A DNA stretch of 64,000 bases from Colwellia sp. (GTDB lineage Bacteria > Pseudomonadota > Gammaproteobacteria > Enterobacterales > Alteromonadaceae): assembly GCA_013215465.1 (NCBI GenBank), contig JABSOW010000005.1:1-64000 (forward strand), in the 5' to 3' direction. A program made the position numbers and the translations under genes. This document shows, piece by piece, positions 1 through 8,972 of this stretch (position 1 is the stretch's first letter; each line of letters begins with the position of its first letter). The notes beneath the pieces were generated by a model. The model was given only the letters and a program-made list of their open reading frames with translations. It was not told where the DNA came from and ran no database searches.

Positions 1-299
1 GTTAAGACCGATTGATCATAACTATCAGCTAGTTATACGAAAAGGTGATCAAAAGGTTTTCACACAGTCTGTGGCAATAGTGAGCGTTTGGTGGTATCTA
101 GCAATGGGGGCGAAAGCGAGTTAGAGTTAATGTTCTAAATTTATTTAAAACTTACATGATTCAATGTCCGCTTTGGGGATTTGACATCTAATTCCGTGCA
201 AAAATTTTCGGTACAATCTCAATTGCGAATGGATGTGAGTTTTTATATAAAAACGACAACTTTAGGATCCCTGATCTGCCGTTTTTAACTCAAAAGCTA

Positions 300-460
300 A
301 CTTCCGCTTTTGTTTAGGTTTGTTAGATACCAGTCGCGACAAAACACCATAAGATCAACAAGCTTCACTCCTCAGGCTGGTGTCTAACAAATCCCAGAGA
401 AGGAAACCTCGTGACACAAACACTTACTATGGGGATTGCTATATCGTGATTGGGTGTTTT
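300..460 (+). repeat. Copy A of a dispersed small-peptide-like repeat
   Basis: This stretch matches the reverse complement of 36728-36890. Both carry a TTTGTTAG-TACCAG block, a CAGGCTGGTGTC-AACAAA block, and the near-identical 3' block TTACTATGGGGATTG. Read on the plus strand, the 3' part encodes RLVSNK followed by KPRD and YYGDCYIVIGC. Copy B encodes RLVSNKAPWWKPRE and YYGDCYIVVGC. Copy A has a stop and a frame change upstream of RLVSNK, so it looks decayed. The family is not recognised. The preceding bases 1-299 hold no gene I can support; an open frame at about 2-121 could be the tail of an unknown gene. Confidence 0.6.
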
Positions 461-576
461 ATTGGGTAATTTTGAATTAGCGCTTGTTGTTGTTTGACTT
501 TAGTTGGCATAAACGACTTATTAACGAGTAAAAACTCAATGAAGTATAGCGTCATATTCGCTATTCCGGTGTTTTT

Positions 577-1440
577 GGCAAAGCGATCTCTTATCAACAT
601 TCGATAATAGAGACACTTATTTCCATTTGCTAATTTACAAGCTTGATTGGTGGTGCACGAGGTTTTAACCTGCAAATCAGAATATCTTTAATAATCATCG
701 GCTCACTACATTCTGGGCATGTAAATACAATAATTTTTGCAGGTGGAACTGATTTTTCCTCAACTAATTCCGGTGTGGTTACTTCAGGCACTTTGACATT
801 GAGTAGGCCCTTAATTTTAGTTAAATTCTTCTTACAACGAGTATTTGCAATCAAGCCATAATGCCTAATGCGTTGAAACCCTGAAGGTAAAGCATGCAAT
901 AAAAACCGTCGTATAAATTCACCATGGCTTAACGTCATTGTTCGGTATCGCTTTGACGCTTTAGCACGATAGTTTTTACAACGAAACGTGACGTCCTTTT
1001 CATCACTTTTAACCAAGCGGCTATTGGATATCGCTACGTGGTGTGTATAACGAGAAAGGTAAGCGAAAACAGCTTTAGGCCCTGCAAAAGGTCTTTTAGC
1101 ATAAACTACCCATTCTTTTTTTCGTAACTGCGTAAGCCATTTCGTAAACGACACCTCATCTTCAAGCGACTTACTTTCACCAAAGAATATCAGTTGATTT
1201 TGTTGATAAGCTTCAGCTAATTTCTCAAGATATAAGCGACGAAACAATCGAGATAACACACGAACAGGAAGGAAGAAGCCTGATTTACTAGATACCCATT
1301 TTACCCCATCAAGAGATAAACCACCGCCTGGTACAATACCATGCACATGCGGATGATGAGTCATCGCAGAGCCCCATGTATGAAGAACAAAAGTGACACC
1401 TAATTTAGCGCATATTGGCAAGTAAGATTGACCCTGCGTA
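577..1440 (-). mobile_element. IS91-family insertion sequence remnant
   Basis: The remnant consists of the 3' part of an IS91-type transposase on the minus strand plus, about 25-50 bp beyond its stop, a terminal segment. That segment is a small hairpin (591-607) followed by GATCGCTTTGCC on the minus strand. The same terminal segment recurs at 36577-36608, which supports it being the element end. In the IS91 family the replication-origin end lies downstream of the transposase 3' end, consistent with this layout. The 5' half of the transposase and the other element end are missing. Confidence 0.65.
630..1421 (-). pseudogene. IS91-family transposase, C-terminal fragment
   Basis: IS91-type transposases are rolling-circle Y2 enzymes of about 350-400 residues with an N-terminal zinc-binding region. 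Here about 263 residues remain. The hallmark FVLHTWGSAMTHHPHVHGIV with PGGG is visible near the start (His-rich HUH region), and the family-typical LSRYTHHVAISNSRL and YRTMTL lie further on. A C-terminal CPEC pair could be a small metal site. Upstream in the same frame a stop occurs within about ten codons, so the N-terminal part (more than 100 residues) is gone. It is judged inactive. Confidence 0.8.
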
Positions 1441-1862
1441 TTTCCCTACATTCCAGTATCAATAAAGTTTGCGGTGACTCATAGCTCGAGTAAAAAGGTA
1501 TCACAATGTCGAAAAGTTAATTATGGCGAATTCGATACAATTAAAACTTGAGAACACAAATTGTGATCATCGCAATAAACAAGAAGTAGCTTATTAAAAA
1601 GCATTTTGCATTTTGCTAAACAAAACATATAAAATGTAGTAACTATTCGAACAATTTAAGAGTGTGCTTATTTTTTTGTAAAGGATATATACCTATTTTC
1701 ACCTAATTTAACCTCTATTTATTCTATTCTTTACAATTCATTGGGAAAACGTAAAGGAATATGATGATTAGAAACTTAGTGGTACACTGATACTAGTGAC
1801 TTAGGAGGTCAGTCAGTCGGTTTAGTGTTGGTGACTTTGTCCGTTATAAGTTTATTATTCCG
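1441..1862. other. AT-rich gap between two truncated genes
   Basis: About 420 bases separate the broken IS91 transposase from the broken comEC. I see no supportable gene, RNA or clear hairpin. Both flanking genes have lost their 5' ends towards this gap, so it probably marks a deletion or rearrangement junction. The comEC reading frame stays open back to about 1800, just after an in-frame TGA at 1797-1799. Confidence 0.5.
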
Positions 1863-2975
1863 TTGTGCTTATTATCAGTGTTAGTGATGCCATTTTCTGA
1901 GTCGATATCGCAGTTTTTGATGGCGTGTTGTCTCGATACTCTACAGGCGCTATGGCATTATTTAAGTTATTTATCACAAAAAACCTGGGCAGTTATAAAT
2001 CTTTCAAGCGGAGATATTAAATTATTAGTCTTACTTGGGATCATTAGTCTTTTTTCTTTGTTTTTTCAGCCTCCCGTCATGGCAAGTAGTTTTGCACTTT
2101 TCCACCAAAACAAGATGAAAATGTTATTTGTGGCGACTGGCTTTAGTGCCTTTTTACTTATTACCTTGACTAGCCAAAGTACCAATATTAATGAACAGAA
2201 GAGCGGCAATAATACAAAATGGCAATTAGTTGTTTTTGATGTTGGGCAAGGTTTATCTGTATTGATACAACGAGGTTCTAAGGCCATTTTATACGATACC
2301 GGGGCTGCATATCCGAGCGGGTTTACCATGGCTAATGCGGTTGTTTTACCTTATTTACAACATACCAAAATAGAACAATTAGATAAAATGATAATCAGCC
2401 ACAGTGATAATGATCATGCAGGCGGTTTAACAGCAATACAAGAGTCAATGACGATAAATGAGCTGATCTATAATGTTAATAATGGTAAGAAATCAGAAAA
2501 AAAATCTATTTGCATACAAGGGAAGGAGTTTGTTTGGCAAAATCTCCACTTTAAAATGCTATGGCCGAAGAATATAGTCGGCAAAGAAAACGATGACTCT
2601 TGTGTGTTGTTAATTTCTGATGGTAGGCTGAGTGTGTTATTGACCGGGGATATTTCAAAAAAAGTTGAAGCTGAATTATTACAACAATATCCCAAACTTA
2701 GTGCGGATATTTTAGTTGTGCCACATCACGGCTCGAAAACCTCATCGAGCGATGTCTTTATAACTAAGCTAAAACCATCAATTGCTGTCGTTAGTGCCGG
2801 TTACCTAAATCGTTGGCATATGCCTGTTGCTGAGGTTGTTCAGCGTTATCAACAGCACAATATTGAATTACTGAATACGGCAGAATCAGGACAAATTATC
2901 TTTAATATGTCAAAGCAAGGCATAAGTACACAATCTTATTACCATGATCTGTGGCCCTTTTGGTTTGCTCATTAG
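1863..2975 (+). pseudogene. comEC: ComEC/Rec2 competence channel, C-terminal fragment
   Basis: ComEC carries transforming DNA across the inner membrane and is normally about 700-800 residues: OB-like region, competence transmembrane domain and C-terminal metallo-beta-lactamase-like domain. Only about 370 residues are present, comprising the last membrane segments and the complete lactamase-like domain. That domain shows VVFDVGQG, ILYDTG, the metal-binding-type SHSDNDHAGG and VPHHGSKTS. The first possible start is a TTG, and ATG appears only nine codons in. No N-terminal half lies upstream. Position just before msbA is the usual comEC place in gammaproteobacteria. The likely result is loss of DNA uptake, unless another copy exists. 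Confidence 0.8.
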
Positions 2976-2982
2976 TATTTTC

Positions 2983-3081
2983 TTCGAATGACTAGGCTAC
3001 ACACTACTCGCCGCGATTAAAACGCTTTACTATCTTTAAAAAAGGCGAACAAAATTTAACCGCGAAAGATCAACAGACCCT
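2983..3081 (+). repeat. Dispersed intergenic repeat, copy 1 (pair at 27065)
   Basis: This copy starts at TTCGAA, runs through GGCTACAC-CTACTCGCCGCG and ATTAAAAC, and ends in AACAAAATTTAAC and TCAACAGACCCT. The same order and orientation occurs at 27065-27151 with a roughly 10-base length difference in the middle. It lies between comEC and msbA and has no coding potential that I can see. It may be a non-autonomous mobile element or a REP-like family. Confidence 0.65.
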
Positions 3082-3172
3082 ATTACGATGAGAAAAAGTT
3101 GGTTGTTGGCATGAATCACGTTAAAATCACGCTATTGTGAATAGATAATACCAAAGTGAGTAATAGTAGCCA

Positions 3173-4960
3173 ATGGCAATACCATCCCCAAAGCAGGAAT
3201 CAACTACTGACTTATCCGCAACCACATGGCAAAACTTCAAACGACTACTTTCTTATGCTAAGCCATATAAACTCGGTTTTGTTGCCGCCATCATTGGTAT
3301 GTTGGGCTATGCCTCCATTGATGTCTATTTTCTGTCAAAACTACAACCGCTTATTGATGAAGGCCTAACAGGAGCTAGCTCAAACTTTATGAAGTGGGCA
3401 CCAGTGTTTGTGGTAGTGGCGTTCTTTATTCGAGGTGTTTTTCATTTTATTGCTAATTATTGTTTAGCTTGGGTGGGTAATCATGTGGTTACCGATTTAA
3501 AACAACAATTATTTGAACATGTTATGGCAATGCCGGTATCTTTTCATGATAAAGAATCAACGGGTGGACTCATTTCTAAACTGACTTTTGATACCGAACA
3601 GGTATTAAATTCAGTCAGTAAATCCATCTTAGTCATTATTCAACAAAGTGCCTTTGTCCTCGGTTTGATTGGTTTGATGTTTTATATTAGCTGGCAATTA
3701 TCAGTGATATTTTTACTGATCACGCCATTGATTGCGATTATTGTTACCATTGTTTCAAAGCGTTTTCGTAAGATAAGTAAAAGCATTCAAGGGGCTATGG
3801 GCGAAGTTACTACGGCGGCAGAGCAAACGTTTAATGGTCATAAAGTGGTGTTGACGTTTGGTGGACAACAGCGAGAGTTTGCTCGTTTTGCTCAAATCAA
3901 TAAACACAATCGCCAGCAACGGATGAAATTAATGGCAACCAAAGCTGGTAGCGTACCTATTATCCAAATCATTGCTTCATTTGCTTTAGCTTTTGTTTTT
4001 TACGCGGTTAACTCTGAAAGTTTACGTGATAATATTTCTGCCGGTAGCTTTGTCAGTGTTATCACCTACATGACCATGTTGTTAAGACCCTTAAAGATGT
4101 TAACTAATGTTAATAGTGAGTTTCAAAAAGGCATGGCTGCTTGCGTAAGTATTTTCTCAGTATTAAATCAAGCAACAGAAAAAGATAACGGCACGCTTAT
4201 TTTTGAAAAAGCGCAGGGTAAAATTGCTTTTAAAAATGTGAACTTTTCTTATAACACGGTTAATGAAGAAAAACAGACGAAATGGGCGTTAAAAAACCTT
4301 TCTTTTGAACTAAACCCCGGAGAAACCCTTGCCCTAGTAGGACGCTCTGGTAGTGGCAAATCTACAGCCAGCGCTTTAATGTTACGCTTTTATGATGCCA
4401 ATAGCGGTGAAATATTAATTGATGGTGTCAATATCGAACAATATAAATTAAAAAATTTACGCCATCAATTTGCTTATGTTTCTCAGCAAGTAGTGTTATT
4501 TAACGATACCTTAGCCAATAATATTGCTTACGGAAGACCCGAGGCGAGTCGAGCAGAGATTATTGCCGCCGCAAAAAGCGCTCATGTGATGGAGTTTGCC
4601 GAGCAAATGGAGCATGGGCTTGATACTAATCTTGGTGAAAATGGCGCGTTACTTTCTGGCGGACAAAGACAACGGGTAGCGATAGCGCGTGCTTTATTAT
4701 GTGATGCACCTTTTTTAATTTTAGATGAAGCCACCAGTGCCTTAGATACTGAATCTGAACGCCATATCCAAGATGCTTTGCAAACCTTGCAAAAAAATAG
4801 AACCTCTATTGTTATTGCTCACCGTTTATCAACTATTGAAAAAGCTGATAAAATTATTGTGATGGAGCAAGGAGAAATTATTGAGCAAGGCGATCATCAA
4901 TCATTACTTGCGAGCAAAGGTGCTTATGCACAGTTACACAGCTTCCAATTTCAATCGTAA
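3173..4960 (+). CDS. msbA: Lipid A export ABC transporter MsbA
   Basis: MsbA is the homodimeric ABC exporter that flips lipid A-core across the inner membrane. The 595 residues match family length: a six-helix transmembrane domain in roughly the first 330 residues, then a nucleotide-binding domain. That domain has Walker A GRSGSGKST (about residue 389), signature LSGGQRQRVAIARALL (about 492), Walker B FLILDEATSALD (about 513) and the switch His in IVIAHRLST. The ATG at 3173 gives the standard N-terminus. It is followed 47 bases later by lpxK, the kinase of the same pathway, and the two are probably cotranscribed. All catalytic motifs are intact. Confidence 0.95.
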   Translation: MAIPSPKQESTTDLSATTWQNFKRLLSYAKPYKLGFVAAIIGMLGYASIDVYFLSKLQPLIDEGLTGASSNFMKWAPVFVVVAFFIRGVFHFIANYCLAWVGNHVVTDLKQQLFEHVMAMPVSFHDKESTGGLISKLTFDTEQVLNSVSKSILVIIQQSAFVLGLIGLMFYISWQLSVIFLLITPLIAIIVTIVSKRFRKISKSIQGAMGEVTTAAEQTFNGHKVVLTFGGQQREFARFAQINKHNRQQRMKLMATKAGSVPIIQIIASFALAFVFYAVNSESLRDNISAGSFVSVITYMTMLLRPLKMLTNVNSEFQKGMAACVSIFSVLNQATEKDNGTLIFEKAQGKIAFKNVNFSYNTVNEEKQTKWALKNLSFELNPGETLALVGRSGSGKSTASALMLRFYDANSGEILIDGVNIEQYKLKNLRHQFAYVSQQVVLFNDTLANNIAYGRPEASRAEIIAAAKSAHVMEFAEQMEHGLDTNLGENGALLSGGQRQRVAIARALLCDAPFLILDEATSALDTESERHIQDALQTLQKNRTSIVIAHRLSTIEKADKIIVMEQGEIIEQGDHQSLLASKGAYAQLHSFQFQS

Positions 4961-5007
4961 TTTATATCAAGCATATTAGTGAGTTATTATAGTCATGAGT
5001 GGTTCTA

Positions 5008-6015
5008 ATGCGATTAATTGAAAAAGTTTGGTTTGAAAACCACTGTGCTAAGTGGTGGCTAGTGCCGTTGTTATTACCCTTTACCGTATTGTTTTCCTTA
5101 CTGAGTGGCATGCGGCGGTTTGCCTTTGCTTTAGATTTATTTAAGTCTTACTCGGTGAATAAACCCGTAATTGTCGTTGGTAATATTGGTGTTGGTGGTA
5201 ATGGTAAAACCCCGGTAGTGATCCATTTAGTTGAATTAGCTAAAACACTAGGGCTTACACCGGGGGTGATTTCACGTGGTTATGGCGGCGAGGCTGAAAT
5301 ATACCCTTATTCATTATCAGCGCGCAGCACTACCAAACAAGCGGGCGATGAGCCCATTCTTATTTTCAATCGTTGTCATGTGCCCGTTGTTGTTGGCAGT
5401 GATAGAGTGGCTAACGCACGAAAGCTAATTGAGTTAGGTTGTGATGTTATTATTAGTGATGATGGCTTACAGCATTATCGTTTACAACGTGATCTAGAAA
5501 TAATCGTTGTCGATGGTAAACGTCTTTTTGGTAATGGACTACTATTGCCGGCAGGCCCTCTACGGGAAGGTAAGTCGCGGTTGAACAATACTGATATTGT
5601 TATATTTAATGGTGAAGGTAAGGCGAGAAATAAATCATCATTATTGATGACTTTAGTTGCGACTAAACTATGTCATATGCAAACAGGTAAAGAGCTTAGT
5701 CTTAACGACTTTTTAGCAAATAATGCTAAGGTAAATGCCATTGCCGGTATTGGCTCACCACAACGTTTTTTTGATACTTTACAGCGTTTAGGTTTTAATT
5801 TAGTAAAGCAACAAGGCTTTATTGATCATAAAGATTTCACTCTTCATGACTTTAATCAATTTAAAGATGATTTACCGCTATTAATGACTGAGAAAGATGC
5901 GGTAAAATGTCAACAATTCGTCCAAGATAACTGGTGGTATTTGCCCGTTGATGCCCAGTTTTCTGAGCAAGAACAACAATTGTTAATACAGAGTATTAAG
6001 CAGTTAGCAGAGTAA
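5008..6015 (+). CDS. lpxK: Tetraacyldisaccharide 4'-kinase LpxK
   Basis: LpxK phosphorylates the 4' position of the lipid A disaccharide precursor at the inner membrane. An N-terminal hydrophobic segment (LLLPFTVLFSLL) is followed by the glycine-rich P-loop VGNIGVGGNGKTPVV near residue 60, and later by DDGLQHYRLQRD and LLPAGPLREG, all typical of the family. The frame is open from a GTG at 4999. I chose the ATG at 5008 because MRLIEKVWF matches the usual start. It sits in the conserved msbA-lpxK-ycaR-kdsB order. Confidence 0.93.
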   Translation: MRLIEKVWFENHCAKWWLVPLLLPFTVLFSLLSGMRRFAFALDLFKSYSVNKPVIVVGNIGVGGNGKTPVVIHLVELAKTLGLTPGVISRGYGGEAEIYPYSLSARSTTKQAGDEPILIFNRCHVPVVVGSDRVANARKLIELGCDVIISDDGLQHYRLQRDLEIIVVDGKRLFGNGLLLPAGPLREGKSRLNNTDIVIFNGEGKARNKSSLLMTLVATKLCHMQTGKELSLNDFLANNAKVNAIAGIGSPQRFFDTLQRLGFNLVKQQGFIDHKDFTLHDFNQFKDDLPLLMTEKDAVKCQQFVQDNWWYLPVDAQFSEQEQQLLIQSIKQLAE

Positions 6016-6065
6016 GCAATCAGATATAACCAGATATAACAAAACATATTAAAGAGAATAAAATC

Positions 6066-6263
6066 ATGGCCTTCGATACAAAATTAATGGAAATATTGGC
6101 TTGCCCAGTGTGTAAAGGTAAGCTTGATTACGATAAAGCTCAGCAAGAGCTTATTTGTAAATTTGATAAATTAGCTTATGCGATAGATAGAGACATTCCG
6201 GTGTTGCTAGAAAATGAAGCACGTCACTTATCTGTCGATAATGAAACCGCAGAGCAGGGATGA
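6066..6263 (+). CDS. ycaR: Trm112-family small protein YcaR
   Basis: This 65-residue protein has the Trm112 fold signature: [12 protein letters not shown] near the N-terminus and [18 protein letters not shown], ending in LLENEAR. The family often acts as a small zinc-binding or scaffold partner of methyltransferases in other organisms. In gammaproteobacteria the role of YcaR is not established. The only complete Cys pair is CPVC, with one further Cys in ICKF. The gene lies between lpxK and kdsB, its normal position, and ends 7 bases before kdsB. Confidence 0.9.
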   Translation: MAFDTKLMEILACPVCKGKLDYDKAQQELICKFDKLAYAIDRDIPVLLENEARHLSVDNETAEQG

Positions 6264-6270
6264 TAAAGAT

Positions 6271-7134
6271 ATGACTGGTGTTACTATAGCGAATGCTGAT
6301 AGCTCTTTTGTTGTTGTTATTCCTGCCCGTTATCAATCTTCTCGGTTACCAGGGAAAGTATTAGCTGATATTGGTGGTAAGCCTATGATCCAATGGGTTG
6401 TTGAAAAAGCGCAACTTAGCGGTGCCAGTAAAGTGATTGTTGCCACCGATAATGATGAAGTAGAGCAGGTAGTAAAAACCTTTGGTGGTGAAGTGTGTAA
6501 AACTAGGGCCGATCATCAATCAGGCACAGAACGTTTGGCTGAGGTGATGGAGCTATATCAGTTTAGTGATAATGAAATCATTGTTAACGTCCAAGGGGAT
6601 GAGCCTTTTATTCCGCCAGAGAATATTGCGCAAGTAGCCAGTAATTTAGCACATCAGTATGATGACTCTACCGATGAGATCTCTGGTGAACTTATTAATC
6701 GAGGACGTAAAATTTCTCGAATGTCGACCTTAGCAATTAATATTGATTCAGTTGAAGAAGCGTTTAATGCTAATGCGGTAAAAGTAATAACCGACAAAGA
6801 TGGTTATGCGCTTTATTTTAGCCGAGCGACAATTCCCTATGATCGTAATCGATTTCTCAACAACCCCAAAATAGAAGAGATCGGTGAGTTTTATTTACGC
6901 CATGTTGGCATCTATGCCTATCGCGCCGGCTTTATTAAAGATTATGTTAATTGGCCAACTAGCCAATTAGAGCAAGTTGAAGCGCTTGAGCAATTGCGGG
7001 TGCTTTATCAGGGTGAGAACATCCATGTGGCGGTGGCAAAAACCAATGTGCCTGTTGAAGGGGTTGATACCCCAGAAGATTTAGCTAAGGCTAGAGCCTA
7101 CGCGGCAAGTTTGTCAGCGTTACAAGCTCGCTAA
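6271..7134 (+). CDS. kdsB: CMP-Kdo synthetase KdsB
   Basis: KdsB activates 3-deoxy-manno-octulosonate with CTP to give CMP-Kdo for the inner core of lipopolysaccharide. The nucleotidyltransferase signature is at the start ([20 protein letters not shown], then GGKPMIQWV). [11 protein letters not shown] and the late [11 protein letters not shown] are also family-typical. The frame is open back to 6214, but that would overlap ycaR. The ATG at 6271 gives the usual N-terminus and 287 residues. Its 3' end overlaps the convergent ubiT by 15 bases. Confidence 0.94.
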   Translation: MTGVTIANADSSFVVVIPARYQSSRLPGKVLADIGGKPMIQWVVEKAQLSGASKVIVATDNDEVEQVVKTFGGEVCKTRADHQSGTERLAEVMELYQFSDNEIIVNVQGDEPFIPPENIAQVASNLAHQYDDSTDEISGELINRGRKISRMSTLAINIDSVEEAFNANAVKVITDKDGYALYFSRATIPYDRNRFLNNPKIEEIGEFYLRHVGIYAYRAGFIKDYVNWPTSQLEQVEALEQLRVLYQGENIHVAVAKTNVPVEGVDTPEDLAKARAYAASLSALQAR

Positions 7135-7725
7135 TTCATCACGGGTATCTTGTAAAAAAGTCGCACTAAAAGCGACTAAAGAGTGGACAGAGCTGGGAAG
7201 TTGCTCAATATCGATAGCATCGATTAAATTTTTAACTTCTAAACCCAGCTCAGTATCCCCTTCAATTTTTAAGCGTCGCTGAAAAAACAAGGTGTCGGGA
7301 TCTTGTTTGCGCCCGGCAATTAATATTAAATCATCACCGGTGGCACTAAAACAAACATCTTCAGTTATATTATTTGCTAGCAACTCACCTATCGATGCCA
7401 TTACCAGCTGATTTTGATCGAAACTTAACCACCAATGTAGGTTTAAGTCAGTGATAACAATTTTTAACCACTTATCTTGTAAAAATTCAAAATCACCGTC
7501 TTCAATAGCTTCTTGAAAAACAGAAGACAAGGCCGTTAACAAGATTGATTTTTGTGCTGAAAATGGTAATAACCTTAGGCTAGGACGTAATACTTTAGGT
7601 ATTAGCTCTATCATGTGACTACGTAATGTTAGCGGCAACCTTGCTATCGTTTGCTTGTTATTGAAGGGTAAGTTATTAGGGAGCAAGTTAACGGCTGCTT
7701 GAGGTAATGAGGATAATTTGAACAT
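7120..7725 (-). CDS. ubiT: SCP2-domain ubiquinone biosynthesis accessory factor UbiT
   Basis: UbiT (E. coli YhbT) is an SCP2-like lipid-binding factor needed for oxygen-independent ubiquinone synthesis, probably presenting hydrophobic intermediates. The 201 residues show an N-terminal basic/proline-rich part, then the SCP2-like core ([56 protein letters not shown]). It is divergent from ubiUV across a 175-base gap, the usual partner arrangement. That makes the assignment firm despite low sequence conservation. Confidence 0.85.
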   Translation of the reverse strand: MFKLSSLPQAAVNLLPNNLPFNNKQTIARLPLTLRSHMIELIPKVLRPSLRLLPFSAQKSILLTALSSVFQEAIEDGDFEFLQDKWLKIVITDLNLHWWLSFDQNQLVMASIGELLANNITEDVCFSATGDDLILIAGRKQDPDTLFFQRRLKIEGDTELGLEVKNLIDAIDIEQLPSSVHSLVAFSATFLQDTRDELASL

Positions 7726-7900
7726 GTTTATAGTCTTAACTTGTCTGAATCAATATTTTCACAGTCTAACAGTCGCTTAATATTTTTTGCTGCCCTAGAT
7801 CAAGTTTTCTTTAATACAAATCAATAAAGCCCTACCGATAAAGCCATAGACTATAAAGCAAGTTTTTCACTTGTTTATCTAGTTTAAATGGGAGTTTTTT

Positions 7901-8896
7901 GTGGAACTATTGTGTCCGGCAGGTAATTTACCTGCCTTGAAAATAGCCATAGATAATGGCGCTGATGCAGTTTATATTGGTTTAAAAGACGATACCAATG
8001 CTCGTCATTTTGCGGGTCTTAACTTTAATGATGGTAAGTTAGCCAAAGCGGCTGATTATGTGCATCAACGAGGTAAAAAACTCCATGTTGCTATTAATAC
8101 CTTTGCTCATGCTAATGGTGAAGACCGTTGGAAAAAAGCCGTAGATAATGCGGTTGCTATCGGCACAGATGCGTTAATTATCGCCGATTTAGGGGTGTTG
8201 GATTATGCTGCCAATAAATACCCTGAAGTTGAGCTGCATGTCTCGGTGCAAGCATCAACCACCAACCTAGAAGCCATTAAATTCTTTAAAAATAATTTTG
8301 ATGTAAATCGAGTAGTGCTACCGAGAGTGTTGTCAGTACAACAAGTTCGGCAGTTAGCCAAAACTAGCCCGGTACCACTAGAAGTATTCGCTTTTGGCAG
8401 TTTATGTATTATGGCAGAAGGGCGTTGTTACTTATCTTCTTATATGACCGGAGAATCCCCTAATACTGTCGGCGCGTGCTCACCAGCAAAGTATGTACGT
8501 TGGCAAGAAACGGAGCAAGGCTTAGAGTCACGTTTAAATAATGTACTGATAGATAGGTATCAAGAAGATGAAAATGCCGGTTACCCAACCTTGTGTAAAG
8601 GGCGCTTTGACGTTGACGGCAATGTCTATCATGCACTAGAAGAGCCAACAAGTTTAAATACCTTAGAGTTGATCCCTGATCTGATGGCCATGGGCATTGT
8701 TTCAGTAAAAATTGAAGGCCGTCAACGTAGCCCTGCTTATGTTGAACAAGTCGCTAAAACTTGGCGTATGGCACTTGATCGATGTAAAAGTGATCCAGAT
8801 AACTTTCAAGTGGATGGTGCTTGGATGCAAACCTTAGCCAATTTATCTGAAGGTTCACAGACCACATTAGGCGCATATCACCGTAAATGGCAATAA
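7901..8896 (+). CDS. ubiU: U32-family ubiquinone biosynthesis protein UbiU
   Basis: UbiU forms a [4Fe-4S] heterodimer with UbiV and hydroxylates ubiquinone precursors without oxygen, with prephenate as the known oxygen donor in E. coli. The 331 residues begin MELLCPAGNLPALKIAID, from a GTG start. The four cluster cysteines can be counted at residues 169, 176, 193 and 232, the same numbers as in E. coli UbiU. The U32 signature FKNN and SVKIEGRQRSPAYV is also present. UbiV starts 76 bases downstream. Confidence 0.93.
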   Translation: MELLCPAGNLPALKIAIDNGADAVYIGLKDDTNARHFAGLNFNDGKLAKAADYVHQRGKKLHVAINTFAHANGEDRWKKAVDNAVAIGTDALIIADLGVLDYAANKYPEVELHVSVQASTTNLEAIKFFKNNFDVNRVVLPRVLSVQQVRQLAKTSPVPLEVFAFGSLCIMAEGRCYLSSYMTGESPNTVGACSPAKYVRWQETEQGLESRLNNVLIDRYQEDENAGYPTLCKGRFDVDGNVYHALEEPTSLNTLELIPDLMAMGIVSVKIEGRQRSPAYVEQVAKTWRMALDRCKSDPDNFQVDGAWMQTLANLSEGSQTTLGAYHRKWQ

Positions 8897-8972
8897 TGTT
8901 CTAAGTGACGAGTTATACGCTTCGAGTTGCGAAATAAGTACTCTCGCTTCCTTTAAAAATTCAGGAAACACT

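Noticed and set aside
439-675. Minus-strand open frame of 78 codons beyond the IS91 transposase
   Set aside because: It spans the IS91 end and repeat copy A, two unrelated sequences, so it is not a gene.
6214-6270. Upstream start for KdsB
   Set aside because: It would overlap ycaR by 50 bases and adds a non-conserved leader. The ATG at 6271 gives the canonical start.
7785-7805. Possible FNR half-site (CTAGATCAAG) upstream of ubiU
   Set aside because: Only the right half matches. The left half is CTGCC and not TTGAT/C, too weak to list as a site even though anaerobic regulation of ubiUV would be sensible.
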